Shown: positions 1 through 9,346, counted from the stretch's first letter. The stretch is 64,000 bases of DNA from UBA5069 sp963773745 (GCA_963773745.1 CAVZCL010000005.1:1178001-1242000); one strand, 5' to 3'. Notes: generated by a model not told the origin, from the letters alone. Translations and numbers: made by a program.

Positions 1-1668
1 GCGCCACGGCCAGCGGCTCACCCTGCGCCACCGTGGGCGGCCGGGTCGCTGTGCAAAATTGTGTCAGCTTCACCGCGCCAAGCGCACCTTGCGCCGGCAC
101 GCAGTCGAGCAGCGGCGCATGCACAAAGTGTGCAAGGCGCACATTCCCCTGCCAGCTTTGCGCGCCGGCAAAGAGGTTGGCGTTGAGCCAACTCTCCACA
201 ATGCCGGTGGGGTCCGCTTCGTCAGTGGCCCAGAAGAGCGCGTAGACATTTTCGGCATCCGCCACTGCGGAGGCGAGCGCGTATTCGGTGGCCGCTGCGT
301 CGGCCGGGCGTTCTGCCGGCAACGCCAGCAGGGGCACGCCGGGATTGTAGATGGCCCAGACATCCGCCTGGCCGGGCGCATCGAGAATCACCAGGTCGGT
401 GGCCGGGTTGGCAGTTGCTCGCAGCCAGGCGGCAATCCCCTTGTAGTTGTCACGCGCCGTGGGGCTGCTGTAGTAGGCGGGCAGCACGACCAACGCAGCG
501 GCCACAGCGCCCGCTGCAACCAGCAGCGCCGCAACGAAGCGCAGGCGCTGCGGGACGCGCAGGCGCCATTTCGGCGGAGGCAGCCACCAGCACGCACCAC
601 GCGGGCGACGCTACGAGCAGGAACTTGAGGAAGGCATCGCTGAAGAGGCCCAGCGCAAACATGAGCAGCACGGGCGCGCCCAGCCAGAGCAGCAACGCCG
701 GCAAGCCGCGCTGCTTGCGCAAAGCCACTGCGCCCAGCAGAGGCAGCACGCCCGCCGCGACAAGCCACGGCCAAAGCGTCTCGGGCAGGCTGCGCACGGG
801 GCCAAAGAGGAGCGTTTGCAGCGTGAGGTTGAGTCCCTCCAGCGCGCGCACTTGCTCGCCTCCCTGCGGCCACTGCGTAATCTGCCGCCACGCAGTGGGC
901 AGCCACGGCGCAAAGAGGAGCAGCGCCGCGCCATTGGCGAGCGCAAAGCGCACAAGGTGATTTCTGCCCGTGGGGCCGTGGCGTGCATGGCGCAACCAGT
1001 CCAGCAGCCAGGCCAGCCCCGCTGCGGCAAGCACAATGGGGAAGCTGTAGTGGGTCCACAGACCGAGCGGCGGCCACGAGCGCATAGCCGGCGGCCAGCC
1101 TGTTGAGACGGCGGCGCGGTCCACCGGCGCGCTGCGTCTCCAGCAGCGCCAGCAGATACCAGAAGAGCGCCGCGCTCTCCAGCGCGAGCACCATGTACAT
1201 GCGCGCTTCCTGGCTGTAGTAGATCTGGAAAGGGTTGAGCGCAGCCACCAGCCCGGCCAGGATTGCCATGCGCAGGCGCGCAGGGGGCGGCGCCACGCGC
1301 TGGGCAATCAGGAAGATGATGGCCACCAGCAGCACGCCTGCCACGGCCGACCATGCCCGCAGCGCGCTGGGCGATATGCCCCATACGTCGGCCCAAAGGC
1401 GCAGCAGCCAGTAGTAACCGGGCGGGTGGATGTCGGCGGCGGCATCACGGGCAATTTGCATGTAGCTGCGCTGAACAATCGCCCACGTGTTGCCCTCGTC
1501 GCTCCAGAAGCTCGAACGGCCCAGCGCGTAGAAGCGCAGCGCCGCCGCCAGCAGCAGTATCGGCGCCAGCCAAATGCGGGCGTCGAGCTTTGCGGCGGCG
1601 AGCAGCGCGCCGGCAGGCAGCGCGCCGCGCTTGGGCGCAGGCGTCATGCGTGGAGAATTGTCACTCAC
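1..1668 (-). CDS. GT39-like membrane glycosyltransferase (frameshifted, 3' end outside window)
   Basis: Polytopic membrane protein resembling the ArnT/PMT (GT39, GT-C fold) glycosyltransferases, which transfer sugars from lipid-linked donors on the outer face of the membrane. The N-terminus has a hydrophobic segment followed by FWSDEGNTW (acidic pair of the first external loop) and DIHPPGYYWLL, both typical of this fold. The reading frame breaks near 1068 (ALVAA continues as LGLWTHYSFPIVL in another frame) and again near 560-575 (continues as LRFVAALLVAAG), and then stays open to base 1. The start ATG overlaps the end of the upstream glycoside hydrolase by 8 bases, so the two are probably co-transcribed. 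The breaks lie in GC-rich repeats and may be sequence errors. Sugar donor and acceptor cannot be told. Confidence 0.72.
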
Positions 1669-2968
1669 CGGACGGCTCCGCTTGCTCCTGCGCGGCGAGG
1701 CCTGTTACATACGCCTTCATGCTTTCGTAGACGGGCAGCGGCGTAAAGTCGGGCAGCAGCAGGCGGAAGTAGGCCTCGGGCTTGCGCGCCTGCTCCCACT
1801 CGTCGGTGGCGCGCTTGAGGTACCAGGTGTTGGCCACCCCCACCCAGGGCCACTCGCTGCGCACCCGTTCATAGGCAATGGGCAAATAGCGCGCCTGCTG
1901 CGCCAGCGTCACGCGGCCGTAGGGCGCAGGCACATCCGCGGGCGCAGCGTTCCAGTTCATTTCTGCCATCCAGATGGGCTTGGCCGCGTCGCCGTTGGCA
2001 ACCATGAGGTCGCGGATAAAGAGGTGGTGGCTGATGTTGAGCACACGCGGCTGCATGCGCCGGTCGGTGGGGCCGCTCCAGAGGCCGTAGCCCTGCACCG
2101 CGACGATGTCGAAGTACGGCGCGGCCCCTGCGTCATACATGCGCTGGAGGAAGATAAGGTCGCTGAGGCTGTTGGCGGGTGGGGCGGCGGCTGGCTGCAG
2201 GTTAATGGTGGCCGCCAGCGCGCCGGCAATGATCACGACGCCTGGGTCGGCCGCCCGCGCTGCCGTGGCGCCGGCGCGCAGAAGTTCTGTGTATGCCTCG
2301 GGGTCGATGGGATAGCTGCCCCACTCGGGGTAGATGTTGGGCTCGTTCCAGAGCTGGTAGTAGGTAATGCGCCCCTTGTAGCGGCTGACGACGGCGGCCA
2401 CAAAGTCGGCAAAGTCCTGCACGTTGTCGGGCGGGGCAAAGGTGCCTGGCCCCGCGCCGGCGGCGCGCGTCCACTCGGGCGGATTGCTAATGCGCACAAT
2501 CAATTCCAGGCCGCGCGCCTCCGCCTCGTCAACCATGCGGTCGTACTTCTCCCACGCCGAGCGGTAGGGCTCGTGGCGGCGATCCTCAAAATCGCCCTTG
2601 CCGTGGATCTCAATGTCCTCCCACACAAACTCCTGCCGAATCCAGTGGTAGCCGGCGTCGGCAGCCATGTCGAGCGCAGGCGCCACCTTGGCGGGCTCCG
2701 CCTCCTGCTCCAGAAATGTGTTGACGCCAAAGGGGTTGAGGTCGGCGTGGGCAATGGCGGCGCCTGCATCCAGCTTGAGGCGCGGGCGCAGCAGATCGCC
2801 GGCGCGGTCGCTCATGCCCTTCACCTGGGCCAGCAGCGCCTCCTCACCCGTTTGCTGCCACATAAAGGCGCGCACAGGCGGCAGCAGCACAAGCAAAAGG
2901 GCCAGCCCACCCAAAAGCAGCAGGCTGACCCACAGAAGCAGCGTTTCTTTCAGCGCACGTTTTAACAC
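1661..2968 (-). CDS. Membrane-anchored glycoside hydrolase (GH39/GH5-type TIM barrel)
   Basis: A 435-residue protein with an N-terminal membrane anchor (about residues 9-33) and an extracytoplasmic TIM-barrel glycosidase domain. The clan-A retaining signature is visible: YYQLWNEPN gives the acid/base Glu209, and PIWMAEMNWN around Glu336 fits the nucleophile strand. It resembles GH39- or GH5-like cellulase-family proteins; I cannot choose the family or substrate. It precedes and overlaps the GT39-like gene, suggesting both act on the same surface glycan or glycoprotein. The 61 bases separating it from the upstream SH3b lipoprotein gene show no obvious terminator. Confidence 0.75.
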   Translation of the reverse strand: MLKRALKETLLLWVSLLLLGGLALLLVLLPPVRAFMWQQTGEEALLAQVKGMSDRAGDLLRPRLKLDAGAAIAHADLNPFGVNTFLEQEAEPAKVAPALDMAADAGYHWIRQEFVWEDIEIHGKGDFEDRRHEPYRSAWEKYDRMVDEAEARGLELIVRISNPPEWTRAAGAGPGTFAPPDNVQDFADFVAAVVSRYKGRITYYQLWNEPNIYPEWGSYPIDPEAYTELLRAGATAARAADPGVVIIAGALAATINLQPAAAPPANSLSDLIFLQRMYDAGAAPYFDIVAVQGYGLWSGPTDRRMQPRVLNISHHLFIRDLMVANGDAAKPIWMAEMNWNAAPADVPAPYGRVTLAQQARYLPIAYERVRSEWPWVGVANTWYLKRATDEWEQARKPEAYFRLLLPDFTPLPVYESMKAYVTGLAAQEQAEPSGE

Positions 2969-3029
2969 AACAACCGTCTACTCCGCGTGAGGCGCGGGCG
3001 CTGACAGGCAGCACCGGCGCGCCGGAAGA

Positions 3030-4106
3030 TCAGCGGCTGTCAAAGTCAACCACGGCCTGGTTGCAGCCTTCGCCCGGGCCGGTGCTCGACCACTGTGCAA
3101 TTTCGGAGATGCGCTGACCGGCGTCATCCACCACCCACACAAACCAATCGCCGGCAATGGGGTTTGTGTTGCGGATGATGTGGCTGTAAAAACCCTGATC
3201 CCAGCCCGGGTAACCTTCATGCGGGCCGGAGATGACCGGCTCGGTAATGGGTGGGGCGTCGGGCGCGTAGCTGAAGACGACCTTGTAGCCACTTTGCGGA
3301 ACGCCACCCACGTACGTCTTGCCCTCAAACCAATTACCCGCGGGCTGGCGATCGCACTTGCTGACGGCGATGATGTTGAACTTGTAGTTCGATTTGGCGG
3401 GCTCCGGTGTGGGCTGCTCGGCGGGCGGCGCTTCAACCGGCGGCGCCGGCACGGCCGTCGGCGGCGCAACCACAACAGGTGCGGCCGTGGGCGGCGGCGG
3501 GGCCACAGGAATGTTCTGCGCCACGGCCACGTTCTCGCTGTTGCGTGCCGTCACCAGTTCGCCAAAGACCCAGCCCGGCTGCCCGTTGAAGGTAATCTGC
3601 CACCACTGGTTATCGGGGCTCTTGCCTATCACGGGATAGCTCTGCCCAGCAGGCGCCTGGCCCAGAATGTTGTAGGTCAGCCCTGGGCCGCCGCGCACAT
3701 TGCTGATGTCATCAATCGTCAACTCGGCGTTGGCGGGCACCGGCGTGGCCGGCACAGGCTCGACCACAGGCTGTACGGGTTGATCGGCCGCCGGTGCTGC
3801 AATATCGCTAAAGACGGAAGTGGATTCGACCAGCGGCTGGCCGCCATCGGTGCTCGGAGCGACCGCCGGCTGGTCCACGGGCTGGGCGGCCTGCGCTTGC
3901 TGCGCTGCCTGCACCGTGGCAAGCGCGGCGGGGTCCACCGCTGCGGCAACGCCCTCAATGGTGGGCGTGAAGGTGGGTGCGGGCGTGCGTGTGGGGGGCG
4001 GCGGTTCAGCGGTAGAACTGCATGCAGCCACTACCAGGGCAATGGCAGTTGCCAGTGCAAGGTTGCGCAGCGTGCGCATGAGATTCATCGGGTTGCGTTC
4101 AGCCAT
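3030..4106 (-). CDS. SH3b-domain lipoprotein
   Basis: A 358-residue secreted lipoprotein. A signal peptide ends at the lipobox VVAAC (about residue 28), followed by a Thr/Pro-rich linker (TRTPAPTFTPT), a style common in Chloroflexota. Residues about 130-190 form a bacterial SH3 domain (NVRGGPGLTYNILGQ then WWQITFNGQPGWVFGELV), which in other proteins binds cell-wall peptides or glycans. A second Pro-rich linker leads to a C-terminal domain I do not recognise (KCDRQPAGNWFEGKTYVGG). Two possible starts lie close together (MAERNP and MNLMRT, six residues later); both give a valid signal peptide. Upstream, a TGTGCTATACT motif in the minus orientation near 4273-4283 is a candidate promoter. Confidence 0.75.
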   Translation of the reverse strand: MAERNPMNLMRTLRNLALATAIALVVAACSSTAEPPPPTRTPAPTFTPTIEGVAAAVDPAALATVQAAQQAQAAQPVDQPAVAPSTDGGQPLVESTSVFSDIAAPAADQPVQPVVEPVPATPVPANAELTIDDISNVRGGPGLTYNILGQAPAGQSYPVIGKSPDNQWWQITFNGQPGWVFGELVTARNSENVAVAQNIPVAPPPPTAAPVVVAPPTAVPAPPVEAPPAEQPTPEPAKSNYKFNIIAVSKCDRQPAGNWFEGKTYVGGVPQSGYKVVFSYAPDAPPITEPVISGPHEGYPGWDQGFYSHIIRNTNPIAGDWFVWVVDDAGQRISEIAQWSSTGPGEGCNQAVVDFDSR

Positions 4107-4272
4107 GATTCTTGTTCCTCAAGTCTCCGGTGGTAGTGGGGGAGGGGGCGTCACCCGCAAAGGCTACCACGAGGCTGCAAATGGATCTGCGCTGCACACT
4201 ACACTGTGAAGCCGGCGAGGCCGGCCCGCGCGGTAAAGACGGCGCGGCAGACAGGAGTGCAGCTATGGCGCG

Positions 4273-4283
4273 AGTATAGCACA
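4273..4283 (-). promoter_or_regulatory. Candidate promoter -10 for the SH3b lipoprotein gene
   Basis: Read on the minus strand, TGTGCTATACT lies about 170 bases upstream of the lipoprotein start. The TATACT hexamer preceded by GTGC recurs upstream of the DUF151 gene (near 9305), and TATACT also occurs upstream of the YfhO-like and kinase genes. The -35 at 17-base spacing is weak (TTCCCG). The rest of 4107-4347 holds no convincing gene. Confidence 0.4.
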
Positions 4284-4347
4284 TCGGTTTTGTGACGGGA
4301 AAAAGGAAGGCAATGTTCCCAAGCACGGGGAGGGACTCGCAACCGAC

Positions 4348-4442
4348 ACTACGTAATTGGTAAGTGGTGAATTGGTAATTGAGGGTGCGCGCTGATAGCG
4401 CGCACCCTCAATTACCAATTCACCACTTACCAATTACGTAGT
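4348..4442. repeat. Perfect 46-bp inverted repeat with TTACCAA-type heptamer arms
   Basis: The arms at 4348-4393 and 4397-4442 are exact reverse complements around a 3-base loop. Each arm is built of loosely 7-base-phased units (TTACCAA, TTCACCA) plus a GC-rich tip (GAGGGTGCGCGC). The right arm overlaps the 3' end of the DnaC-like gene and provides its stop codon (ACT ACG TAA on the minus strand). Similar heptamer sequence occurs near 13910, 20045, 20962, 32430, 46545 and 55660. Confidence 0.9.
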
Positions 4443-5903
4443 TCTTCTTCCCCGCTGCGCCTGCTGCTGGCTGCGGCTGCCGCGGTAGCCGGAGGCGATG
4501 ATGGGCTGGAAGCGGCAGCGCGCCAGGTCAAGCATTCGCGTGCGCAGCCACGGGTCAATCTTCTTCTCCTCGCGGCTGGTGGTAATCACCGTGGGCAAGG
4601 CGGCGTCATAGCGGAAGTTGAGCAGTTGAAAGAGCTTTTCGCGCGCCCACGGCGTGGCGCTTTCGGTGCCCAAATCGTCCAGTACCAGCAACGGCGTGCG
4701 CTTGATTTCATCAAAGCGACGGTCGTAAGAGGTGGCCGACTGCGGGCTGAAGGCGGCTCGCAAATAGTCGAGCAGGTCGGGCACGACGACGAACATCACA
4801 TCCATGCGCGCGTGCTCAATCTGCTCGTTGGCAATCGCAGCGGCCAGGTGCGTCTTGCCGCAGCCATAGTCGCCGGCAAGGATCAGCCAGCCGCGCGGCA
4901 TCTCGGCAAAGGCGCTGCAGAGATCAAAGGCCTGCTTGAGGCTGAGCCGCTCGTCGCCGGAGAGGTCGCTGCGGTTGACGTCAAAGGTGCTGAAGCGGCG
5001 ATTGGAATGCAGGGCGAGGCTGGTCAGGTCGCTCTGCGTTTGGCCCGTGCCCGTGCGGAAGTCGGCGGCCAGGATGGGCACGCGCACGACGAGGCCAATG
5101 TCGCCGAGGCGGCTGCGCAGGCGCGGTTCCATATCCTCGAGCCGCTGGTTGGTGGTGATGACTGTGGGCAAGCGCAGGTTGTAGCGATGGTTGAGCAGCT
5201 GGAAGAGCTTCTCCTGCGCCCATGGCGTACTGGACTGTGCACCCAGGTCGTCGAGCACGAGCAACGGCGTGCTGCGCAGTTGCTCGAAGAGTTCGTCGTA
5301 GGGGACGGGATTGGTGGGCCCAAAGGCAGCGCGCAGGTGGTCCAGCAGGTCGGGCAGCGTGAGGAAGAGCGCCGCGTGGCCCTGGGCAATGCGCGCGTTG
5401 ACGATGGCTGCGGCGAGGTGCGTCTTGCCGCAGCCATAGGCGCCGGTGATAAGCAGCCAGCCCTCAGGGTCGAGCGCAAAGGAGAGGCATTTGCCATAGG
5501 CGCCGCGCAAGTTCGCAGCGCGTTCGGGAGAGAGGCCGTTGCCCTCGGGCATGAACTTGTCGAAGGTGAGGTGCGCCACGGTGGCGTTGCCGCCTACTGC
5601 GCTCACCGCTCTGAGGCGGCGCTCGAGGCGCTCGCGCTCCTTGCACGCGCAGGGTACGGCCTTGCCGAAGCCCGGGTCGCCAAAGGGAAGATCGGGTATG
5701 ACAAAGCCCGCCCCGCCACAAATCGGGCACACTGGCTCAGCGGGTTGCGCCAAGCGCGCGGGCTGAAGAGCACGCGCAGGCTGCGCCTGTCGCGCAGGGC
5801 TTGCGTCGGTAGAGGGCGCGTTGCTCTCCAGCAGCAGGCTGCGGCGCGGCGGCTCGCCGGCTGCGCCTGCACCATCTGCGCCTGCACTCGGCTGCGCCTG
5901 CAC
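4434..5903 (-). CDS. DnaC-like replicative helicase loader with two tandem AAA+ domains
   Basis: A 489-residue ATPase related to DnaC/IstB-type loaders, which open the DnaB ring for deposition on single-stranded DNA. A variable Pro/Ala-rich N-terminus leads to a likely zinc-binding element (CPICGG at about 59 and CAC at about 85). Then come two homologous AAA+ modules. Module one has Walker A GAYGCGKT (154-161) and LLVLDD (214-219); module two has GDYGCGKT (344-351) and LLVLDD (405-410). Sensor-like VITT(N/S) segments follow each. The family usually has a single AAA+ module, so this is an internal duplication. It lies 17 bases after a DnaD-like gene and close to dnaB, supporting a role in replication initiation or restart. 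Confidence 0.8.
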   Translation of the reverse strand: MQAQPSAGADGAGAAGEPPRRSLLLESNAPSTDASPARQAQPARALQPARLAQPAEPVCPICGGAGFVIPDLPFGDPGFGKAVPCACKERERLERRLRAVSAVGGNATVAHLTFDKFMPEGNGLSPERAANLRGAYGKCLSFALDPEGWLLITGAYGCGKTHLAAAIVNARIAQGHAALFLTLPDLLDHLRAAFGPTNPVPYDELFEQLRSTPLLVLDDLGAQSSTPWAQEKLFQLLNHRYNLRLPTVITTNQRLEDMEPRLRSRLGDIGLVVRVPILAADFRTGTGQTQSDLTSLALHSNRRFSTFDVNRSDLSGDERLSLKQAFDLCSAFAEMPRGWLILAGDYGCGKTHLAAAIANEQIEHARMDVMFVVVPDLLDYLRAAFSPQSATSYDRRFDEIKRTPLLVLDDLGTESATPWAREKLFQLLNFRYDAALPTVITTSREEKKIDPWLRTRMLDLARCRFQPIIASGYRGSRSQQQAQRGRRTT

Positions 5904-5920
5904 CCTCGGCCGCGCCCGCG

Positions 5921-6760
5921 TCAGACAACGGGGACGTCGGCGTCGGCTCCGGTTGGTCCGCGTCCCGCTTCGGATTGGTATTCCGAGAGTTCGTCGGGGG
6001 TATATTTGCGCCGACGGCTCTCGGCACTATCTCGCTCATGGCTTTCAAAGCTGCCCTTCCCTTCCGTCTCCCACCGCTTGAGGATGGCCTGAATATAGCG
6101 CAGCGACCGCTTGTTGGACGCAACCGCAATGTCAAAGGCTTCGGCAATCCAGTCGGGCGGGTAGCTCTTTTCGGTGTCGCGCAGCTGGTCGGCCAGCAGC
6201 GGCGTCAGCATGCCCACATTCTGCTCATAGAGGACGAAGATGTTGGGGCGCTCCACGCGCAGGCGCGCCTCGCCGGGCGTAACGGCGGCAATGTCGTGCA
6301 TCTTGCCCGTGCGGATCATGGCCGCGGCCTGCCGCCCCTTGACGGTGTTGAGGAAGTACCAATCCTCCCACACGGGCGCGCGCGCACCGGCCTCGCTTGC
6401 ACTGTTATCATCGCCCTGCCCCGCTGGGCCAGCACGCGGCGCCTCCACGTCCAGGCGGATGAAGGTTTGGCGGGCCACGGCGCGCTGCAAGGCATCCTCC
6501 AGCGCAGCCCGCGCCGAGCGCAACTCGATCTCCAGCTCGAGCCCGTGCAGCAGGATGTCGTCGTTGCGCAAGTCATCACCGCGCAAATAGCGCACCTCCG
6601 CCTCCTGCGTGTTGAGCAGCCAGAAGGCGTGCAGCGTCACCTTCAACTCCGCCAGATCATCAATCTGCGGCAGCAGGTCGGTGAAGAAGAAGTCGGGCAC
6701 CCTCACGGGCTTCAGCTTGCCGTCGGGGAAGCCGATGAAGCCGCTCTGTCTCAGGGGCAT
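5921..6760 (-). CDS. DnaD-domain replication protein
   Basis: A 279-residue protein. The C-terminal part holds a DnaD/DnaB_2-type motif (about residues 195-240, with SLRYIQAILKRWETEGKG matching the YxxxIxxxWxxxG pattern). The N-terminal part may be a winged-helix region (PDFFFTDLLPQIDDLAELKV). In Firmicutes such proteins remodel DNA and recruit the helicase loader during initiation and restart. Lying between dnaB (upstream on this strand) and the DnaC-like loader, it completes an initiation module. The tail after residue 240 is charged and probably disordered. Confidence 0.78.
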   Translation of the reverse strand: MPLRQSGFIGFPDGKLKPVRVPDFFFTDLLPQIDDLAELKVTLHAFWLLNTQEAEVRYLRGDDLRNDDILLHGLELEIELRSARAALEDALQRAVARQTFIRLDVEAPRAGPAGQGDDNSASEAGARAPVWEDWYFLNTVKGRQAAAMIRTGKMHDIAAVTPGEARLRVERPNIFVLYEQNVGMLTPLLADQLRDTEKSYPPDWIAEAFDIAVASNKRSLRYIQAILKRWETEGKGSFESHERDSAESRRRKYTPDELSEYQSEAGRGPTGADADVPVV

Positions 6761-6810
6761 GGTCTACCTGTGCTCTATGCGCTGGTTGCAGCAGTGCGTT
6801 TACAGCAAAC

Positions 6811-6850
6811 GTCTTTACGGGTTGCGTCTTTACGGGTTGCGTCTTTACGG
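6811..6850. repeat. 15-bp tandem repeat at the 3' end of dnaB
   Basis: GTCTTTACGGGTTGC is repeated twice exactly, followed by a 10-base partial copy. The last copy overlaps the dnaB stop codon (TTA at 6845-6847 on this strand) and the array fills the gap to the DnaD-like gene. Confidence 0.85.
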
Positions 6851-8530
6851 CAACTCGGTGCGCTGAATTTCAAGATCGCTGAACTGGGTCAATTCCTTGC
6901 GGAAGAGCAGGCTCACTGTGCCCGTGGAGCCGTGGCGATGCTTGGCAATGATCACGTCGGCAATGTTCTGCCGGTCGCTGGCCTCGTCATAGTAATCGTC
7001 GCGGTAGATGAAGAGGACGACGTCGGCATCTTGCTCGATGCTTCCGCTTTCGCGTAGATCCGAAAGCATCGGCCGCTTGTCGGCGCGGCTCTCCACGGCG
7101 CGGCTGAGCTGGCTTAGCGCAATCACCGGCACGTTGAGCTCGCGCGCCAACGACTTGAGCGACCGGCTGATGAAGCTGATCTCCTGCTGGCGATTCTCGT
7201 TCTTGAAGCCGCCCCCGCTCTGCCCCGACATCAACTGCATGTAGTCGATGATGACCAGGTCGAGCCCCGTCTCCGAGTAGAGGCGGCGCGCCTTGGTGCG
7301 AATCTCGGTGACGCTGGCCGCGGGCGTGTCGTCAATGTAAATGCCCGTGTTGGCCAGTTCGTTGGCGGCGGTGATGAGAATGGTCCACTCGTTCTCGTCG
7401 TCAATTGCGCCCAGGCGCAGGCGATGGCTGTCGATCTGTGTCTTGGTCGAGAGCATGCGCTGCACAAGCTGCTCACCACTCATTTCCAGCGTGAAGAGTG
7501 CCACGCGCTGGTTCTGTTCGGCCGCATTCTGGGCAATGTTGAGCGCAAGGCTGCTCTTGCCCATGCCCGGGCGAGCGGCCAGAATAATCAGATCGCTCTT
7601 CTGCAGGCCGCCCAGATATCTGTCGAGCAGGGCGAAGCCGGTTGGCACGCCCATGAGCACATCCTGATGGCGTGAGAGGAAGTCGATGTTGTCGATCACG
7701 TCGCTCATAATGGCGCGGATCGGCGTCAGGTCGCGGTGAATGCGGCTCTCGCTGACGTTGAAGATGATCTGCTCGGCGCGGTCCACCACCTGGTCCACAT
7801 CCTGGCTTTCGTCATAGGCCAGGTCCACAATCTCGGTGGCGGCGGTGATAAGGCGGCGCAGCACGGCCGTGCGCTCCACAATGCGTGCGTAGTAATCCAC
7901 GTACATGGCCGTGGGCGTGGTGCTGATCAGGTCGGCAATGAAAGCCGGGCCGCCGATTTCGTCAATCTGATTGCGCCGCGCCAGTTCATCCACAACGGTG
8001 ATGAAGTCCAGCGGTTCGTGGCGCTCGTGGAGGCTGAACATCGTCTCGTAGAGCCAGGCGTGGCGCTCGCGGTAGAAATCCTTGGGGCGCAGGAAGCTGG
8101 CAATCTTGACGATCGCGTCGGGGTCAATCAGCAGCGAGCCGAGCACGGCCTGCTCGGCCTCCAGGCTGGCGGGGATCGCCTTGGCAGGTGACTCGCGCCG
8201 TTCGCGCCCGCTCTCGCGCGTTTGGCTGGCGCGCGGTGCGCCGTCACGCGCGGCGCCCTCGCGCTGCGCACGGGGCGACTCACCCGCAGGGGCCGCGCTT
8301 TCGCTGTCGACGCGCGCTGCGGGCGCGAAGCCGCTCAGCTCGGGCGCATCGCCTGCCACGGCCACGTAGCTGCTGGGCGTTTCCGCGGGTGCTTCATCCG
8401 GCATTTCGCCAAAGAAGGCATCGCGCATCTCTTCAGGCAGTTCGTCGGGCGGGCCGCCAAAGTCATCGTCCTGGGAAAAGTCGGCAGGCGGCTCGGGTGG
8501 CAAATTGTCGTTCGCTTTGTTTGTGCTCAT
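6845..8530 (-). CDS. dnaB: Replicative DNA helicase DnaB
   Basis: A 561-residue hexameric replicative helicase that unwinds DNA at the fork. After an unusual acidic/low-complexity N-terminal extension of about 115 residues, the conserved N-terminal domain begins (IPASLEAEQAVLGSLL). The RecA-like domain has Walker A ARPGMGKS (319-326), Walker B LDLVIIDYMQL (423-433), the SQLSR motif and the KHRHGSTG arginine-finger region. Typical DnaB is about 450 residues, so the extension explains the extra length. No intein is seen. It is first in a minus-strand block with DnaD-like and DnaC-like genes. Confidence 0.95.
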   Translation of the reverse strand: MSTNKANDNLPPEPPADFSQDDDFGGPPDELPEEMRDAFFGEMPDEAPAETPSSYVAVAGDAPELSGFAPAARVDSESAAPAGESPRAQREGAARDGAPRASQTRESGRERRESPAKAIPASLEAEQAVLGSLLIDPDAIVKIASFLRPKDFYRERHAWLYETMFSLHERHEPLDFITVVDELARRNQIDEIGGPAFIADLISTTPTAMYVDYYARIVERTAVLRRLITAATEIVDLAYDESQDVDQVVDRAEQIIFNVSESRIHRDLTPIRAIMSDVIDNIDFLSRHQDVLMGVPTGFALLDRYLGGLQKSDLIILAARPGMGKSSLALNIAQNAAEQNQRVALFTLEMSGEQLVQRMLSTKTQIDSHRLRLGAIDDENEWTILITAANELANTGIYIDDTPAASVTEIRTKARRLYSETGLDLVIIDYMQLMSGQSGGGFKNENRQQEISFISRSLKSLARELNVPVIALSQLSRAVESRADKRPMLSDLRESGSIEQDADVVLFIYRDDYYDEASDRQNIADVIIAKHRHGSTGTVSLLFRKELTQFSDLEIQRTELP

Positions 8531-8637
8531 GGTTGGTGGGTGGGGTGAAAAAACGGCGCGCTGCCTTGCGCAGCGTCGCCGTTCGGTTCAGGAAATCGAA
8601 ATGCTGTCGAGATGGTTGCACGGCGTCTGCCGGCGGG

Positions 8638-9171
8638 CTACGAATTGCCCAGCAGGTTATCCAGATCCAGCCCGTCCAGAAAGTCACTAAAGGCGCCCAG
8701 ATCGTCATCCTGCTCGGTGGCAGCCTCGCGTGTGGCGCGGGTTTCGCCTGCCTCGCCCATGTTCATCTCTTCCTCGGGCTGAAGGGCGGCCGTGTCCATC
8801 ACTTCTTCCGTCACATAGATGGGCGCGCTCACGCGCACAGCCAGCGCAATCGCGTCGCTGGGGCGGCTGTCAATCTCCACCGAGTCGCCATCCACATCCA
8901 GCACAATGCGGGCAAAATAGGTGTTCTTCTCCAGCCCGTTGATGATGATGTGCAGCACCTCTGCGCCCAGCGTCTCGATGACGTTCTTGAGCAGATCGTG
9001 CGTTAGCGGGCGGTGCACTTCCATCCCCTGCAGTTGCATGGTGATGGAGTCGGCCTCAAACGGGCCAATCCAGATGGGCAGGAAACGTTCGCCTTCATCC
9101 TCGCGCAGGACCACAATGCGGTTCTGCGACATGAGGCTGACGCGGATACTGTCAATAGTGACTTCAATCAT
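8638..9171 (-). CDS. DUF151/BFN bifunctional nuclease family protein
   Basis: A 177-residue protein starting MIEVTIDSIRVSL, preceded by GGAG at good spacing. The DUF151 core is clear: LPIWIGPFEADSI, RPLTHDLLKNVIETLGAE and the strongly conserved RPSDAIALAVRVSAPIYV. Family members are called bifunctional nucleases from plant work, and the bacterial role is unclear. The C-terminus is acidic (DDDLGAFSDFLDGLDL). An upstream extension of the frame runs through the CCCCATA heptamer repeat and is judged non-coding. A TGTGCTATACT promoter motif lies upstream. Confidence 0.88.
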   Translation of the reverse strand: MIEVTIDSIRVSLMSQNRIVVLREDEGERFLPIWIGPFEADSITMQLQGMEVHRPLTHDLLKNVIETLGAEVLHIIINGLEKNTYFARIVLDVDGDSVEIDSRPSDAIALAVRVSAPIYVTEEVMDTAALQPEEEMNMGEAGETRATREAATEQDDDLGAFSDFLDGLDLDNLLGNS

Positions 9172-9300
9172 GGTCGTCTCCACAAAGAGACCGCCGCCGG
9201 TGCGGGCGGTTTGGGTGCTGGCAAAGTGTTCGGAGCGCCGGGCAGGGACGGCAGCGAGCCGCAGCCTGTGCGGCAGCGTCTGCGTGCGCCCCGAGTATCC

Positions 9301-9325
9301 GAGAGTATAGCACAAGCAAAATGGG
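9301..9325 (-). promoter_or_regulatory. Candidate promoter of the DUF151 gene
   Basis: On the minus strand, TGTGCTATACT provides a TATACT -10, with TTGCGG about 16 bases upstream as a possible -35. The motif matches the one upstream of the SH3b lipoprotein gene. Confidence 0.45.
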
Positions 9326-9346
9326 CCGCAAAGTGAGTTCGAGATT

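Noticed and set aside
1574..2965. Plus-strand open frame opposite the glycoside hydrolase
   Set aside because: The minus-strand product has clear catalytic motifs; the plus-strand translation is rich in His/Arg/Gly/Val without domain features.
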